This document shows, in pieces, positions 20,575-29,151 of a DNA stretch of 35,694 nt. The DNA comes from Thermoleophilia bacterium (lineage in GTDB: Bacteria; Actinomycetota; Thermoleophilia; Gaiellales; SKUG01). The position numbers and the translations under genes are program-made. Position 1 is the stretch's first letter; each line of letters starts with the position of its first letter. The stretch spans positions 1 through 35,694 of the forward strand of contig JAOPYV010000177.1 in the NCBI GenBank assembly GCA_025964435.1, given 5' to 3'. Under the pieces are notes generated by a model. It searched no databases. It was not told the origin of the DNA and saw only the letters and a list, made by a program, of their open reading frames with translations.

Positions 20575-22293
20575 TCAGGTGCGCATGCGGCGGTCGCCCG
20601 GGCGCTCGAAGCCGCGGATGACGGGCTGCTTCCCGTAGACCCGCTCCGGGCCTGCCGTGTTGCAGCGCTCGACGGGCAGCACGACGCTCGGCGTCGCGCG
20701 GTCGTTGCGCACGAGCACGGGCGTCCCGCACAGCACGCCGACCTTGCGGTAGCCGACCTTGATCGCTGCGCGCACGCGGCCATCGCGATCCATCCGGAAG
20801 GCGGTCGGGCGGTGCCACTCGACGAGCCACGCAGCACGCTCGGGCCCGGACAGTGCGCGCAGGAGCTCGTCGCGCGCCTCCGGCAACGCGCGGTACATGC
20901 TGCTCCAGGCGTAGGGCGTGGCCGGCGTACGCTCGGCGTGGTACGCGATGTTGGCGCGCGCGTACATCACCATCACCTGCTCGTCGGGCGACGAGTTGCG
21001 GCGCAGGAAGTCGGCGATCACGAGCACCGACTGCTGCGACTGGGGGCGATAGCCCGCGTCGACGAGGCGCGCTGACGGCGTGTCGTCGGCGCGGATCAGC
21101 TGCCCGGAGAGCGCGACGATGGCGAGCACGCCGACGACGGCAACGGTCGGCCTGAGGCTGCGCCGCGCGAGCAGCACGCCGAGCGCGACGCCGACCGGCA
21201 CCGCGAGCTGCAGCAGGTAGTGCGCCCAGAAGTAGCCGCCGCCGGAGATGCCGATGACGGCCCCGAGCAGCCACCCGCCGAGCAGCACGAGCCCAGCCGA
21301 GCCGGCGGCGCCGCGGCGTGCGATGAGGATGCCGACGGGCGCGAGCAGCAGCAGGAAGAGGAGGCCGGAGACGGCGGCGGGGTCGAGCAGGCGCCCGACG
21401 CGATCGAGCGGCGTCTCGGTCTGGCTCTGCAGCGCACCGAGCACGTCGACGCGAAAGCCGATCAGGGCGTAGGCCAGGCTGTCGATCGATGCACCGGCGC
21501 GCAGTGCGAGGAGCACGGCGGCGCTGGCCGTGCCGACGAACCCGGCGGCGAGGGCGCCGGCATCCCGCAGCACCAGGTGGCGGCCGGCGGCATCACGGCG
21601 GGCGCTCCATGCACGCCATGCGAGCCAGGCGGCGGCGGCGACGCCGGCATCGAGCGCGGACTGCTTCACGAGCGGTGCGCAGGCGATGGCGATGCCGGCA
21701 CCGACCAGCAACGCGACGCGGCGCCGCTGGGTCAGCGGCGGTCGGGTCGAGGCGTCGTGGACGGCAACGCCCACGAGCAGCGCGATGGCAGCGGTGGCGG
21801 GGACGGAGGCGAGCAGCTCGCCCGGGGTGCGGTCACCATCGAGCACTGGTGATGACAGCAGGCAGCCGGTCACGAAGGCGGCGGGAATCCAGGCGCGGCG
21901 CCCCGCGATACGTTCGGCGATCACGCCGGCGAGCAGCGCCGAGACGAGCGCGGCGGCGAGGCCGAGGAGGCGCACGCCGAACTCGCCGCCGGCCAGGTCG
22001 GCAAGGCCGTAGAGCGCGAGGATGAGCGGCGGTCGATCGATCCAATGGTCGCCATAGAGGCTGGAGCCGCTCTCACCGGTGAAGACATCCTCCACCCACT
22101 CCACGCCGATCGTGGTCATGCCACCTTCATCGATCCCGAGTGGATCGGCGAGGCTCGGGCCGCGCAGGAGCAGGAGCAGGAGCAGCAGGAGCAGGCCGGC
22201 AACGAGGTGCGTGCTTCGCAGGCGTCGTAGTCGGCTGGGGGACTGTGTGGCGTGGGGAGGGGAGCCGAGCATTGCGCAGGAAGGGTACCCCAT
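20575..22293 (-). CDS. GT39-like integral membrane glycosyltransferase
   Basis: A 572-aa multi-pass membrane protein. After a Leu-rich first helix (ten consecutive Leu, about 31-40) comes the acidic motif GIDEGG and HWIDRPPLILALYGLADLAG, the pattern of ArnT/PMT-type enzymes that use polyprenyl-phosphate sugars. Roughly ten more hydrophobic segments follow to about residue 430, then a soluble C-terminal domain of about 140 residues outside the membrane. Substrate unknown; cell-wall or protein glycosylation is the family expectation. Start ATG 22293 or 22272. The stop is 18 bp from that of the converging DcrB-like gene. Confidence 0.82.
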   Translation of the reverse strand: MGYPSCAMLGSPPHATQSPSRLRRLRSTHLVAGLLLLLLLLLLRGPSLADPLGIDEGGMTTIGVEWVEDVFTGESGSSLYGDHWIDRPPLILALYGLADLAGGEFGVRLLGLAAALVSALLAGVIAERIAGRRAWIPAAFVTGCLLSSPVLDGDRTPGELLASVPATAAIALLVGVAVHDASTRPPLTQRRRVALLVGAGIAIACAPLVKQSALDAGVAAAAWLAWRAWSARRDAAGRHLVLRDAGALAAGFVGTASAAVLLALRAGASIDSLAYALIGFRVDVLGALQSQTETPLDRVGRLLDPAAVSGLLFLLLLAPVGILIARRGAAGSAGLVLLGGWLLGAVIGISGGGYFWAHYLLQLAVPVGVALGVLLARRSLRPTVAVVGVLAIVALSGQLIRADDTPSARLVDAGYRPQSQQSVLVIADFLRRNSSPDEQVMVMYARANIAYHAERTPATPYAWSSMYRALPEARDELLRALSGPERAAWLVEWHRPTAFRMDRDGRVRAAIKVGYRKVGVLCGTPVLVRNDRATPSVVLPVERCNTAGPERVYGKQPVIRGFERPGDRRMRT

Positions 22294-22388
22294 GCCGCGT
22301 CCGCCACGGAGCACTCGCACCGTGGCACGGCAGCTTGCTGGCGGTACTGCGAACGTCCGCCACCGACGACGGCGCGGGGCTGCGTGGG

Positions 22389-24188
22389 CTAGTTGGGCGT
22401 GGCACCCACTGCGGCCATGTCGGCGGCGGCGCTCGTCGGAGCCGCCGCGATGGCTGCGTCGCGTGCCTCGCGCTCCATGCGGGCGAGGAAGGCGAGCTCG
22501 CTCTGGTTCGAGGATTCGATGATGCCGGACATCTGCTTCGCCGTCGTCGACACGTCGAGCACCTCCCCGAGCACCGGTGCGATGTCGCCGCGGTAGTCGT
22601 GGCCGGTCGAGCCGAGCACGCCGCGGGGGAGCGACGCTCCGTTCGCGCTGTCGAAGACGCCCTGGATGCCCGAGATGAGCGGGTACCACTTCTGCGTGCG
22701 CGGGATGCCGATCGCGTTGTCGCCGTTCGTCAGGTACGGCGGCGCCTCGACGAGCTGGCTCGGGGTCCAGCGCGTCACCGGGTCGTTGTAGTGCGAGAAG
22801 AGGTACGTGTTGAGCTTCGGGTTCGCAGCCCTGAGCGCCTTGAGGTCCAGGACGTTGTCGAACTCCGCGACCTGCTTCGTGCGGTCGACCGAGTGGCCCG
22901 CGAAGCCGAGCAGGTCGGTCCGGAACTTGGAGAAGCGTGGGGTGCCGGCGTTGAAGACGATGTCGACGCCGTACTTCTTGGCCGCGTCTGCGCCCGCGCC
23001 GCGCAGCGCGTCCTGCGTCGCCCATGCGCCGAGGCTCTCGGCGTAGAGGACGATCTTCTTGTCGGCGCCGCCGGGGCGTGCCCGGATGGCAGGCACGAGC
23101 TGGCTGAGGACCTCCTCCACCAGCTTCGCGGCCTCCGGCACCTTGTGTGGCGAGACGATCGACGGCTTGTTGCCGTACTGGAAGGCGTAGGTGGTGATGT
23201 CGCCCTTGGTCAGGAACTCGGCAGCGCTCGTCGCCGCAGGTGGGTTGTAGCCCGTCCCGGAGGTGATCACGATCTTGTGGACGGCGCTGTCGAGCGCCGT
23301 GCGATCGCTGCTCCCCTCCTTGAGCTTGCCGGCCTCGTGCACCGTTCCCCGGACCTTGTCCGCGTTGGTGTTCGTGGTCGTGTTCGATGGCGCGTGGTGG
23401 AGGCCGGTGTAGATGCGGAACGGCGACTTCGCGTCGCCGCCCATGACGCGCGAGATCTCCTGCGGTGTCGTGATCTCCGACAGGAAGCGCACGCCCTGCG
23501 CGTCGAGCTTGGCGTATGGCAGTACCGAGTCGGCGCGCTTGCCTGACACGGTGGTCATGAGCGCGCGTTGTGCATCGATGCGCGCGGCGCGGGCAGCGTC
23601 GAAGACGGGCGGCACGTCGGGGGCCTTGGGAATGCCGGCGAGCATCGCGTGGTACGCCTCGTCGGCGGACTTGGACATGGCGCTGGAGCGGGGCATCTTG
23701 AGTGCGAGCGCGGCGCCCGCCAGCGCGGTGCCGCCGAGCAATGCGGCGTGCGCGGTGAGTGCGCCGCCCGGCACCGAATCCTTGACCTGGTCGACGAGCT
23801 TCTGCTCCCCGACGAGCCCGGCGCCAGCCAGCGCTCCGGCTCCGGCGAGGCCCAGGCCGGTGCGTGCGCTCGACGCCAGCAGGTTCGAGCGGCCCTTCAG
23901 CGCCACGCCGATGCCGACCGCGCCTGCGCCGGCGACTCCAGCCATCGTCAGGCGGGATGCCATCTCGCCCAATCCAGTGCCGCGCTCGAGCGCCTTGGCG
24001 CTCGCATCGGCGCCGACGCCGGCTCCGAAGCCGATGCCGGCAGCCGCCACCGTGATGATCGCCTGATGCAGCGGTGGCCGCTTCATCAGCGTCTTCTGGA
24101 ACGACACGATGGTGCCGATCCCGGCGCCGGCGACGCCGCTCTTCCAGCTCTCATGCGTTGCAGGCCCCGAGGGTGCGATTGCAGTCAT
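22389..24188 (-). CDS. Membrane-anchored alpha/beta hydrolase (Abhydrolase_9-like)
   Basis: A 599-aa protein. The N-terminal 165 residues contain about four Gly/Ala-rich hydrophobic segments (about 42-60, 80-98, 110-127, 142-163). Residues from about 303 form an alpha/beta hydrolase: IVITSGTGYNP at the first strand, nucleophile elbow AESLG with Ser385, HYNDP with Asp469 and GHDY with His530 as a likely triad. The layout resembles actinobacterial Abhydrolase_9 proteins (PF10081), whose substrate is unknown. A lipase or esterase acting at the membrane is plausible. The ATG at 24188 is chosen because the open frame further upstream has no domain. It is divergent from the amidase gene. Confidence 0.78.
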   Translation of the reverse strand: MTAIAPSGPATHESWKSGVAGAGIGTIVSFQKTLMKRPPLHQAIITVAAAGIGFGAGVGADASAKALERGTGLGEMASRLTMAGVAGAGAVGIGVALKGRSNLLASSARTGLGLAGAGALAGAGLVGEQKLVDQVKDSVPGGALTAHAALLGGTALAGAALALKMPRSSAMSKSADEAYHAMLAGIPKAPDVPPVFDAARAARIDAQRALMTTVSGKRADSVLPYAKLDAQGVRFLSEITTPQEISRVMGGDAKSPFRIYTGLHHAPSNTTTNTNADKVRGTVHEAGKLKEGSSDRTALDSAVHKIVITSGTGYNPPAATSAAEFLTKGDITTYAFQYGNKPSIVSPHKVPEAAKLVEEVLSQLVPAIRARPGGADKKIVLYAESLGAWATQDALRGAGADAAKKYGVDIVFNAGTPRFSKFRTDLLGFAGHSVDRTKQVAEFDNVLDLKALRAANPKLNTYLFSHYNDPVTRWTPSQLVEAPPYLTNGDNAIGIPRTQKWYPLISGIQGVFDSANGASLPRGVLGSTGHDYRGDIAPVLGEVLDVSTTAKQMSGIIESSNQSELAFLARMEREARDAAIAAAPTSAAADMAAVGATPN

Positions 24189-24300
24189 GGTGGGTCGTCC
24201 CGTTGTCCCGAAGTGCTTCCAGCGGCGCCGCACTGTCCCCGGTGCGTCGCCTCGTCCACCCGTCTGTCGGTCCGTGGCACGTCTTCGTCTCACGGAGCGA

Positions 24301-24306
24301 TACCCT
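24301..24306 (+). promoter_or_regulatory. Possible leaderless promoter of the amidase gene
   Basis: TACCCT followed by 6 nt and the ATG, the TANNNT-to-start spacing expected for a leaderless transcript. No clear -35 box is visible. Confidence 0.3.
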
Positions 24307-24312
24307 GACGTG

Positions 24313-25155
24313 ATGTCATCGCTCCGCCGCCTGATGCGCTCCTCCCTGCTGCTCGTGCTCGTCGGTGCGTTCTGCGCCGGCTGTGGGGAGCCGCCGATCG
24401 ACGTCGCCGCGGCCGCGACGACCTCCGCTCCGCGCGCGACCACACCGATGCCTCCTGCCACGCCCACGCCTGCGAAGCCACTCGCCGGCATCACGGTCAG
24501 CCTCGACCCGGGCCACAACGCCGGCAATGCGCGCCACGCCACCCAGGTCAATCGCACGATCCAGGCGGGACCGATCCGCAAGGCGTGTGACACGACCGGC
24601 GCCGCGACCCGCGACGGCTGGCCCGAGTGGAGGTTCACCCAGGAGCTCGCGACGCGCGTGGCGCGTCGGCTGCGCGCGCAGGGTGCGGTCGTCCTGTTCA
24701 CGCGCACGGCGCGGGCACCGGCGTGGGGTCCGTGCATCACCGAGCGTGCGCGCCTCGGCAATCGCGCCGATGTCGCGGTCAGCCTGCACGCCGACGGCAA
24801 CCTCTCCTCGCGCGCGCGAGGCTTCCACGTGATTCGACCGACCTTCGTCCGTGGCTACACCGGTGACATCGTGCGTCGCTCCGGCACGCTCGCGACCCAG
24901 CTGCGTGACGCGCTCGTCGGCACCGCGCGCCTGACACCCAGCACCTACATCGGCCGACGCGGCATGATCGCCCGTGGCGACCTCGGCGGGCTGGTGCTCA
25001 GCAACGTGCCCAAGGTCTTCGTGGAGGTCGGCAACATGCGCCATCCCACCGATGCACGACTGCTGCGCTCGACGCGCCAGCAGGAACTCGTGGCCGCTGC
25101 CATCACGCAGGGCGTCGTGCGCTGGCACGCCGCAGAGGTTGCTGCGACAGGCTGA
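24313..25155 (+). CDS. Lipoprotein N-acetylmuramoyl-L-alanine amidase (Amidase_3)
   Basis: A zinc amidase that cuts the bond between MurNAc and the peptide stem of peptidoglycan, acting outside the membrane. The 280-aa protein has a signal peptide with lipobox FCAGC (Cys around 24), a Thr/Pro linker, and an Amidase_3 domain from about residue 58. Zn ligands are visible in DPGHN, in the Glu of PEWRFTQELA and in SLHADG. The catalytic Glu is in VFVEVGNMRHP. The ATG at 24313 gives a proper lipoprotein signal. It is divergent from the hydrolase gene and followed by the second DcrB-like gene, 108 bp on. Confidence 0.92.
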   Translation: MSSLRRLMRSSLLLVLVGAFCAGCGEPPIDVAAAATTSAPRATTPMPPATPTPAKPLAGITVSLDPGHNAGNARHATQVNRTIQAGPIRKACDTTGAATRDGWPEWRFTQELATRVARRLRAQGAVVLFTRTARAPAWGPCITERARLGNRADVAVSLHADGNLSSRARGFHVIRPTFVRGYTGDIVRRSGTLATQLRDALVGTARLTPSTYIGRRGMIARGDLGGLVLSNVPKVFVEVGNMRHPTDARLLRSTRQQELVAAAITQGVVRWHAAEVAATG

Positions 25156-25263
25156 CGCACTCGGATGCGTTTGCTCGCGAGCGCGGGTGGGGTATGAGGC
25201 GTGCGTCGAGTACGGCTGCCATGTCAGCCCGTTGCACATGGCGCCACCGAAGGAGAATCCACG

Positions 25264-25683
25264 ATGCAGAGGTTCAAGCCCCAGCTCACGGCCCCGTTGC
25301 CCGAAGGCTGGTTCGCCAAGGAGTCGATCACGCTGCTGGCGCCCGATGGCCAGGCGAACGTGATCGCGTCGAGCGAGCCGCTCGACCCCACGATCGATAC
25401 GAACCAGTACGCGCAGGTGCAGGGTGACCTGCTGCGCAAGGAGTTCCCGGGCTACCGCGAGTTCGCCTTCGAGCCCGCCCGCATGCTGGGTGGCAAGAAC
25501 GGCTACATCCGCCGCTTCGAGTGGACCCCGCCGGACGGCGTCGCGGTCACGCAGATCCAGCTCTACTACGCCGAGGAAGGTCGCGGCTACACGGCCACGG
25601 CGACCACGCCTTCGACGCAGTTCGAGCGCTTCGAGATGCAGTTCCGCCAGCTGCTCGGTGGACTCGCCCTCGACGAGGGCTAG
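25264..25683 (+). CDS. DcrB/DUF1795-like protein 2
   Basis: A 139-aa soluble protein with strong DcrB/Eag pattern: LPEGWFAKESITLLAP, then an ANVIASSEPLD strand, YAQVQGDLLRKEFPGY helix, GGKNGYIRRFEWTPPDG hairpin, QIQLYYAEEGRGYTATATT and a final helix ERFEMQFRQLLGGL. No signal peptide. In the well-studied cases such proteins load effectors with N-terminal membrane helices; here a hydrolase with such helices is encoded 1 kb away. Start supported by GAAGGAG nine nt upstream. It ends in a hairpin shared with the converging gene. Confidence 0.8.
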   Translation: MQRFKPQLTAPLPEGWFAKESITLLAPDGQANVIASSEPLDPTIDTNQYAQVQGDLLRKEFPGYREFAFEPARMLGGKNGYIRRFEWTPPDGVAVTQIQLYYAEEGRGYTATATTPSTQFERFEMQFRQLLGGLALDEG

Positions 25684-25703
25684 CCTGCCGGGAGCTGCTA
25701 GCC
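25678..25703. terminator. Bidirectional terminator hairpin built over two stop codons
   Basis: GGCTAGC (25678-25684) and GCTAGCC (25697-25703) form a 7-bp stem with a 12-nt loop. The TAG stops of the two converging genes lie inside the two arms. No U-run. Confidence 0.45.
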
Positions 25704-26576
25704 GGCTTCGGCCAGGGCGCCTTCGAGCGCCAGGTTGATCTGGTCCAGCAGCTGCTGGTCAATCATCGTTGAGTCGATCCCTGCCGCGGCGGCTGCTGCG
25801 GCAGTGTTCGTTCCCGTGCCATTCGCGGCCGCTCCGCCGCCGGTCGCGGCAGGGGTGGCAGTGGCCGTCGGCTTCGCGGCCGTCGGCTTGGCGGTTGCGG
25901 GCTTCGCCGTGGCGGGCTTCGTTCCCACCGGCTTCGCAGCTGCAGGCTTCGTGGCGGGCGTGGTGGCCGTGGCTGCTGCGCCGCCGCCCGTGACCGCGGG
26001 CGTGGCTGCCGGCTTCGCGGGGGCCTTCGCGCCGGGCGCGAGCTGCTCGTCCACGAGCACCTTCGTGGCCGTCAGCTCATTGTCCAGGCGTGCCATGGCG
26101 GCCAGCGATCGCAGCGATTCGGCTGCGCCGGTCCACGCTTCCTGCTCGACCTGGGTCTCGAGCTTGGCCGTCAGGCCGTCCCAGCGAACCTTCGTCGCGG
26201 CGAGGTCGGTCGCGATCGTGTCGGCACCGGTCTCGACGCGGAACTGGTCGGGAACCGATGCCAGCCGGTCGGCGGCGTCGTCCCAGCGTGCGTCGAGCAT
26301 GAGTGAACGGGCCTCGTCCACCAGGCCGAGGGAATCCTCGAGCGACAGGTCATCGGTCAGCGCTTCCGATTCCGCCGGTGGCGCGGCATCCAGGGTGGCC
26401 GGCGCGGCTGCGGGCTCCGCGGGCGGCTTGGTCGTCTCGCCGGACATGATGAACATGACGGCACCGGCAGCCATCGCGACACCGACCAGGATGATCGAGA
26501 TGTTCTCCCACTTCACGCGGGTGCGCATCGGCGTGGGAACGTACGGATTCTGGGGGCTGGGGGAGAAGGAGCTCAT
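25698..26576 (-). CDS. Membrane-anchored Ala/Pro/Lys-rich protein of unknown function
   Basis: Not recognised. The 292-aa protein has a short N terminus, one membrane helix (about 25-45, IILVGVAMAAGAVMFIM), an alpha-helical region (about 80-180: SLGLVDEARSLMLDARWDD and related helices, reminiscent of TPR-like or coiled-coil packing), and a low-complexity tail with repeated ATAKP/PAAAKP/GTKP units (about 190-250) ending in a helix. Such Lys/Pro/Ala tails often span the cell wall. The ATG is preceded by GGAG. A weak variant of the flagellar-type promoter (TATGCA, 17 nt, TACGGT, GGAG) lies just upstream. Confidence 0.7.
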   Translation of the reverse strand: MSSFSPSPQNPYVPTPMRTRVKWENISIILVGVAMAAGAVMFIMSGETTKPPAEPAAAPATLDAAPPAESEALTDDLSLEDSLGLVDEARSLMLDARWDDAADRLASVPDQFRVETGADTIATDLAATKVRWDGLTAKLETQVEQEAWTGAAESLRSLAAMARLDNELTATKVLVDEQLAPGAKAPAKPAATPAVTGGGAAATATTPATKPAAAKPVGTKPATAKPATAKPTAAKPTATATPAATGGGAAANGTGTNTAAAAAAAGIDSTMIDQQLLDQINLALEGALAEAG

Positions 26577-26584
26577 CGTGGCTC

Positions 26585-26613
26585 CACCGTAGCCCGGAAT
26601 CCAGTATCTGCAT
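26585..26613 (-). promoter_or_regulatory. Weak flagellar-like promoter ahead of the Ala/Pro/Lys-rich protein
   Basis: On the minus strand TATGCA, 17 nt, TACGGT followed by GGAG. The CCGTCG element is only partly kept (CCGGGC). The -10 box is 9 nt from the ATG, so the leader would be very short. Confidence 0.3.
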
Positions 26614-26685
26614 AGAGGTTTTGCGAATCATCCAGCTTGATTGATTGGGCGGGGCAGTCGGGCGTTGCACGGGAAGGTACGGCCT

Positions 26686-27492
26686 GTGCTCCTGCAGGCC
26701 ACCGATATCCGTGTGCGTCACCACGAATCCCACCCCCCCGTGCTGGCGGGCGTGTCGCTCGAGCTCGCCGCCGGCGAGCTGCTGGCGGTCGTCGGCGCGA
26801 ACGGCAGCGGCAAGTCGACGTTGGCGCGCGCCCTCACTGGCCTCGTGTCGCTCGAAGCGGGAACGGTCGGAGGTCGCACGGCTGCGGGTGGCGCGCCCCG
26901 CGTCGGGCTCGTGCTCCAGGACCCCGCATCCCAGTTCGTCGCGGCAACGGTCGCCGACGACGTGGCCTTCGGGCCGGAGGGCGCGGGCATCGACCCGGCC
27001 GTCATTCGGCAGGTCGTCCCGGCGCTCGTCGAAGAGGTCGGCCTCGCGGCGCAGGCGGCACGCGACCCGGCATTCCTCTCGGGTGGCCAGCAGCAGCGCG
27101 CAGCGATCGCGGCGATCCTCGCCTGCGATGTCGACGTGCTCGTGCTCGACGAGCCGACGGCAATGCTGGATGCCGCCGGACGTGCAGCGTTCCGAGACCA
27201 GGCGCGCGCCCTGATCGGTGGGCGTGGCGCGATCTGGATCACGCAGGACGCCGATGAGGTCGCCACATGTGATCGCGTCCTGGTGCTCGAGGCCGGCGTC
27301 GTCGCATGGACCGGCACGGTGCGTGCGTACATCGCGGCCCCGCACGTCGCACGCAGCTTCGGCCTCGCGCTCCCCGCTGCCGCGCGCATCGCACATGAGC
27401 TCGCGGGCCGTGGCGCGTGGCCCTCCGGCGTGGCCATCCCGCTCGATGTGGCGGAGCTCGATGCCGCCATCGCCGGTGCCCATGGAGCTTGA
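26686..27492 (+). CDS. ECF transporter ATPase subunit (EcfA-like) with Gln in place of the H-loop His
   Basis: One of the two ATPases of an energy-coupling-factor vitamin or metal importer. The 268-aa protein has Walker A GANGSGKST (38-46), Q-loop VLQDPASQF, signature LSGGQQQR (131-138) and Walker B VLVLDEPTAM. The switch histidine normally found in the TH-D motif is Gln187 (ITQDADE), so this site may hydrolyse ATP poorly. The GTG start at 26686 is supported by GGAAGG eight nt upstream. It overlaps the next gene by 11 nt. No substrate-binding S subunit is in the window. Confidence 0.88.
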   Translation: MLLQATDIRVRHHESHPPVLAGVSLELAAGELLAVVGANGSGKSTLARALTGLVSLEAGTVGGRTAAGGAPRVGLVLQDPASQFVAATVADDVAFGPEGAGIDPAVIRQVVPALVEEVGLAAQAARDPAFLSGGQQQRAAIAAILACDVDVLVLDEPTAMLDAAGRAAFRDQARALIGGRGAIWITQDADEVATCDRVLVLEAGVVAWTGTVRAYIAAPHVARSFGLALPAAARIAHELAGRGAWPSGVAIPLDVAELDAAIAGAHGA

Positions 27493-29131
27493 CGCGCGAC
27501 AGCTGGTCGTGGACCGGCGCTCGGGCGACGGCCGCGCGCCCGTGCGGGTGCTGCACGGGATCGACCTCCGCATCGAGGCGGGCGGCTGCACGGCGATCAT
27601 GGGTGCCAGCGGCTCGGGCAAGACGACCCTGGTGCTGGCGCTCGGCGGGCTCGTGCCACTGACATCGGGGCAGGTCAGCGGCTCGGCCGCCGGCTCGGTG
27701 CGCATGGTGCTGCAGCGCCCGGAGGCGAGCTTCCTCGAGGCGACCGTGGTGGAGGAGGTCGCGCTCGCGGCGCGTCATCGCGGTGCGTCGGAGTCCGCAG
27801 CCAACGCCGCCGCCGGCGCAGCGCTCCAGCGGCTGGGCCTGCCCGACGGCATCGGACCGGTCGATCCACTTGCGCTGAGCGGCGGTGAGCAGCGCCGCGT
27901 CGCGATCGCCGCGGTGCTCGCCTCCGACCCGCGGGTGATCGTGCTCGATGAGCCATCGGCGGGGCTCGATGCTGCAGCGCGACAGGACCTGCACGCTGCG
28001 ATCCGCGACCTGCTGGCGGCGGGGCGAACGGTGTTGCTCGTCACGCATGATCCGGCCGAGGCGGCGCTGCTCGCCTCCCGACTGGTCGTGCTCGAGGCTG
28101 GGCGCATCGCCTGGGACGGCGCGCCGGCACCGATCCTCGGCGACCCCGAGCGTGCCGCCGAGCTCGGGCTGCGAGTGACGCCCGAGGTGCGGGCGCTACA
28201 CGCAGCGGCAGATGCGCGCGGCGTCGACCTCGGCGGCTCGGCGCCGGCCGACCCTGCGGCAGCGCTCGCGGCCCTGGCCGAGCTGCTCACCTCCGTGCCG
28301 ATCGTCTCCCCGACACGCGCGCGGCCGGGCAGCGCTGCGGTCGGCTCGGCACGACCGGCAGCGCGCGCGCAGCAGCCCGCCGTCGAACCCCTCCCGCCGG
28401 CGATCGATGCACGCGTTCGACTGCTGGCGACAGCTGCCGTGGTCGTCGCGGCGCTCGTCGCCGATTCGGTCCTCGTCGTCGGGGCGATCGTGGTCGCAAC
28501 GTGCGTGGTCCTCGCCGGGGCGCGGGTCGAGGGGCGCCGGATCCGCGCCGCGACACGCCCGGTGGTCGCCCTGGGTGTCGCGCTCGTGCTGCTCCAGCTG
28601 CTCTTCGGTCAGGCCACCGAGGTCGAACTCTGGCCCGGTCATGCGGTCACGTCCGGGGTGCTGGCCGCCGTGGTGCGCATCCTCCAGGTGCTGGCCATCG
28701 TCGTCGCGACGCTGGTGCTGACGGTCCGCACGTCGACGGTCGACCTCGCGGCGGCGATCGCGCGGCTCGGCGCGCCGCTGCGACTCCTCCGGGTGCCGGT
28801 TGATGAGCTGGCGCTGGTCACCTCGATCGGCCTGGGCTTCGTGCCGGTGCTCGCGGACGAACTGGATCGGCTCCGGCTCGCACAGGCGGCGCGCGGCATC
28901 GGCCTCGGCGTGCGCGGACCGCTCACTCGTTTACGTGCGAGCGCGATGTTGCTCGTTCCGCTCTTCGTGCTCGCCTTCCGTCGCGCGCAGCAGCTGGCGG
29001 AGGCGCTGACCGTCCGCGGCTACGATCCGCGGCGTGCCAGGACCGAGTGGCGCGAGCGTGGCACGCCCTCCCTCGACGTGGTGCTGCTCTGCTCTGGCAT
29101 GCTGTTGCTGGGTGCCGCGTCGATCCTCTGA
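27482..29131 (+). CDS. EcfA-EcfT fusion: second ECF ATPase fused to the transmembrane subunit
   Basis: A 549-aa fusion. Residues 1-235 are an ABC ATPase with Walker A GASGSGKTT, signature LSGGEQRR, Walker B VIVLDEPSAG and an intact H-loop His189 (VTHDP). An Ala/Pro linker (about 240-308) leads to a membrane domain (about 312-549) with around five helices and the two ARG-type coupling motifs of EcfT (AQAARGIG near 468-475 and ALTVRGYD near 508-515). EcfT normally is a separate protein. The single long frame with both domains intact and no internal stop argues against a sequencing error. Together with the upstream ATPase it would form a complete energizing module. Confidence 0.9.
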   Translation: MELDARQLVVDRRSGDGRAPVRVLHGIDLRIEAGGCTAIMGASGSGKTTLVLALGGLVPLTSGQVSGSAAGSVRMVLQRPEASFLEATVVEEVALAARHRGASESAANAAAGAALQRLGLPDGIGPVDPLALSGGEQRRVAIAAVLASDPRVIVLDEPSAGLDAAARQDLHAAIRDLLAAGRTVLLVTHDPAEAALLASRLVVLEAGRIAWDGAPAPILGDPERAAELGLRVTPEVRALHAAADARGVDLGGSAPADPAAALAALAELLTSVPIVSPTRARPGSAAVGSARPAARAQQPAVEPLPPAIDARVRLLATAAVVVAALVADSVLVVGAIVVATCVVLAGARVEGRRIRAATRPVVALGVALVLLQLLFGQATEVELWPGHAVTSGVLAAVVRILQVLAIVVATLVLTVRTSTVDLAAAIARLGAPLRLLRVPVDELALVTSIGLGFVPVLADELDRLRLAQAARGIGLGVRGPLTRLRASAMLLVPLFVLAFRRAQQLAEALTVRGYDPRRARTEWRERGTPSLDVVLLCSGMLLLGAASIL

Positions 29132-29151
29132 CGTGCGGCACCGCCTGACGC

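Noticed and set aside
22166-22196. GAGCAG-type microsatellite in the glycosyltransferase gene
   Set aside because: It simply encodes the Leu-rich first membrane helix in the preferred CTC/CTG codons; no sign of frame change.
20134-25683. Type VI secretion or contractile injection locus
   Set aside because: No sheath, tube, baseplate, VgrG/PAAR or AAA ATPase gene is present; only the DcrB-like proteins hint at it.
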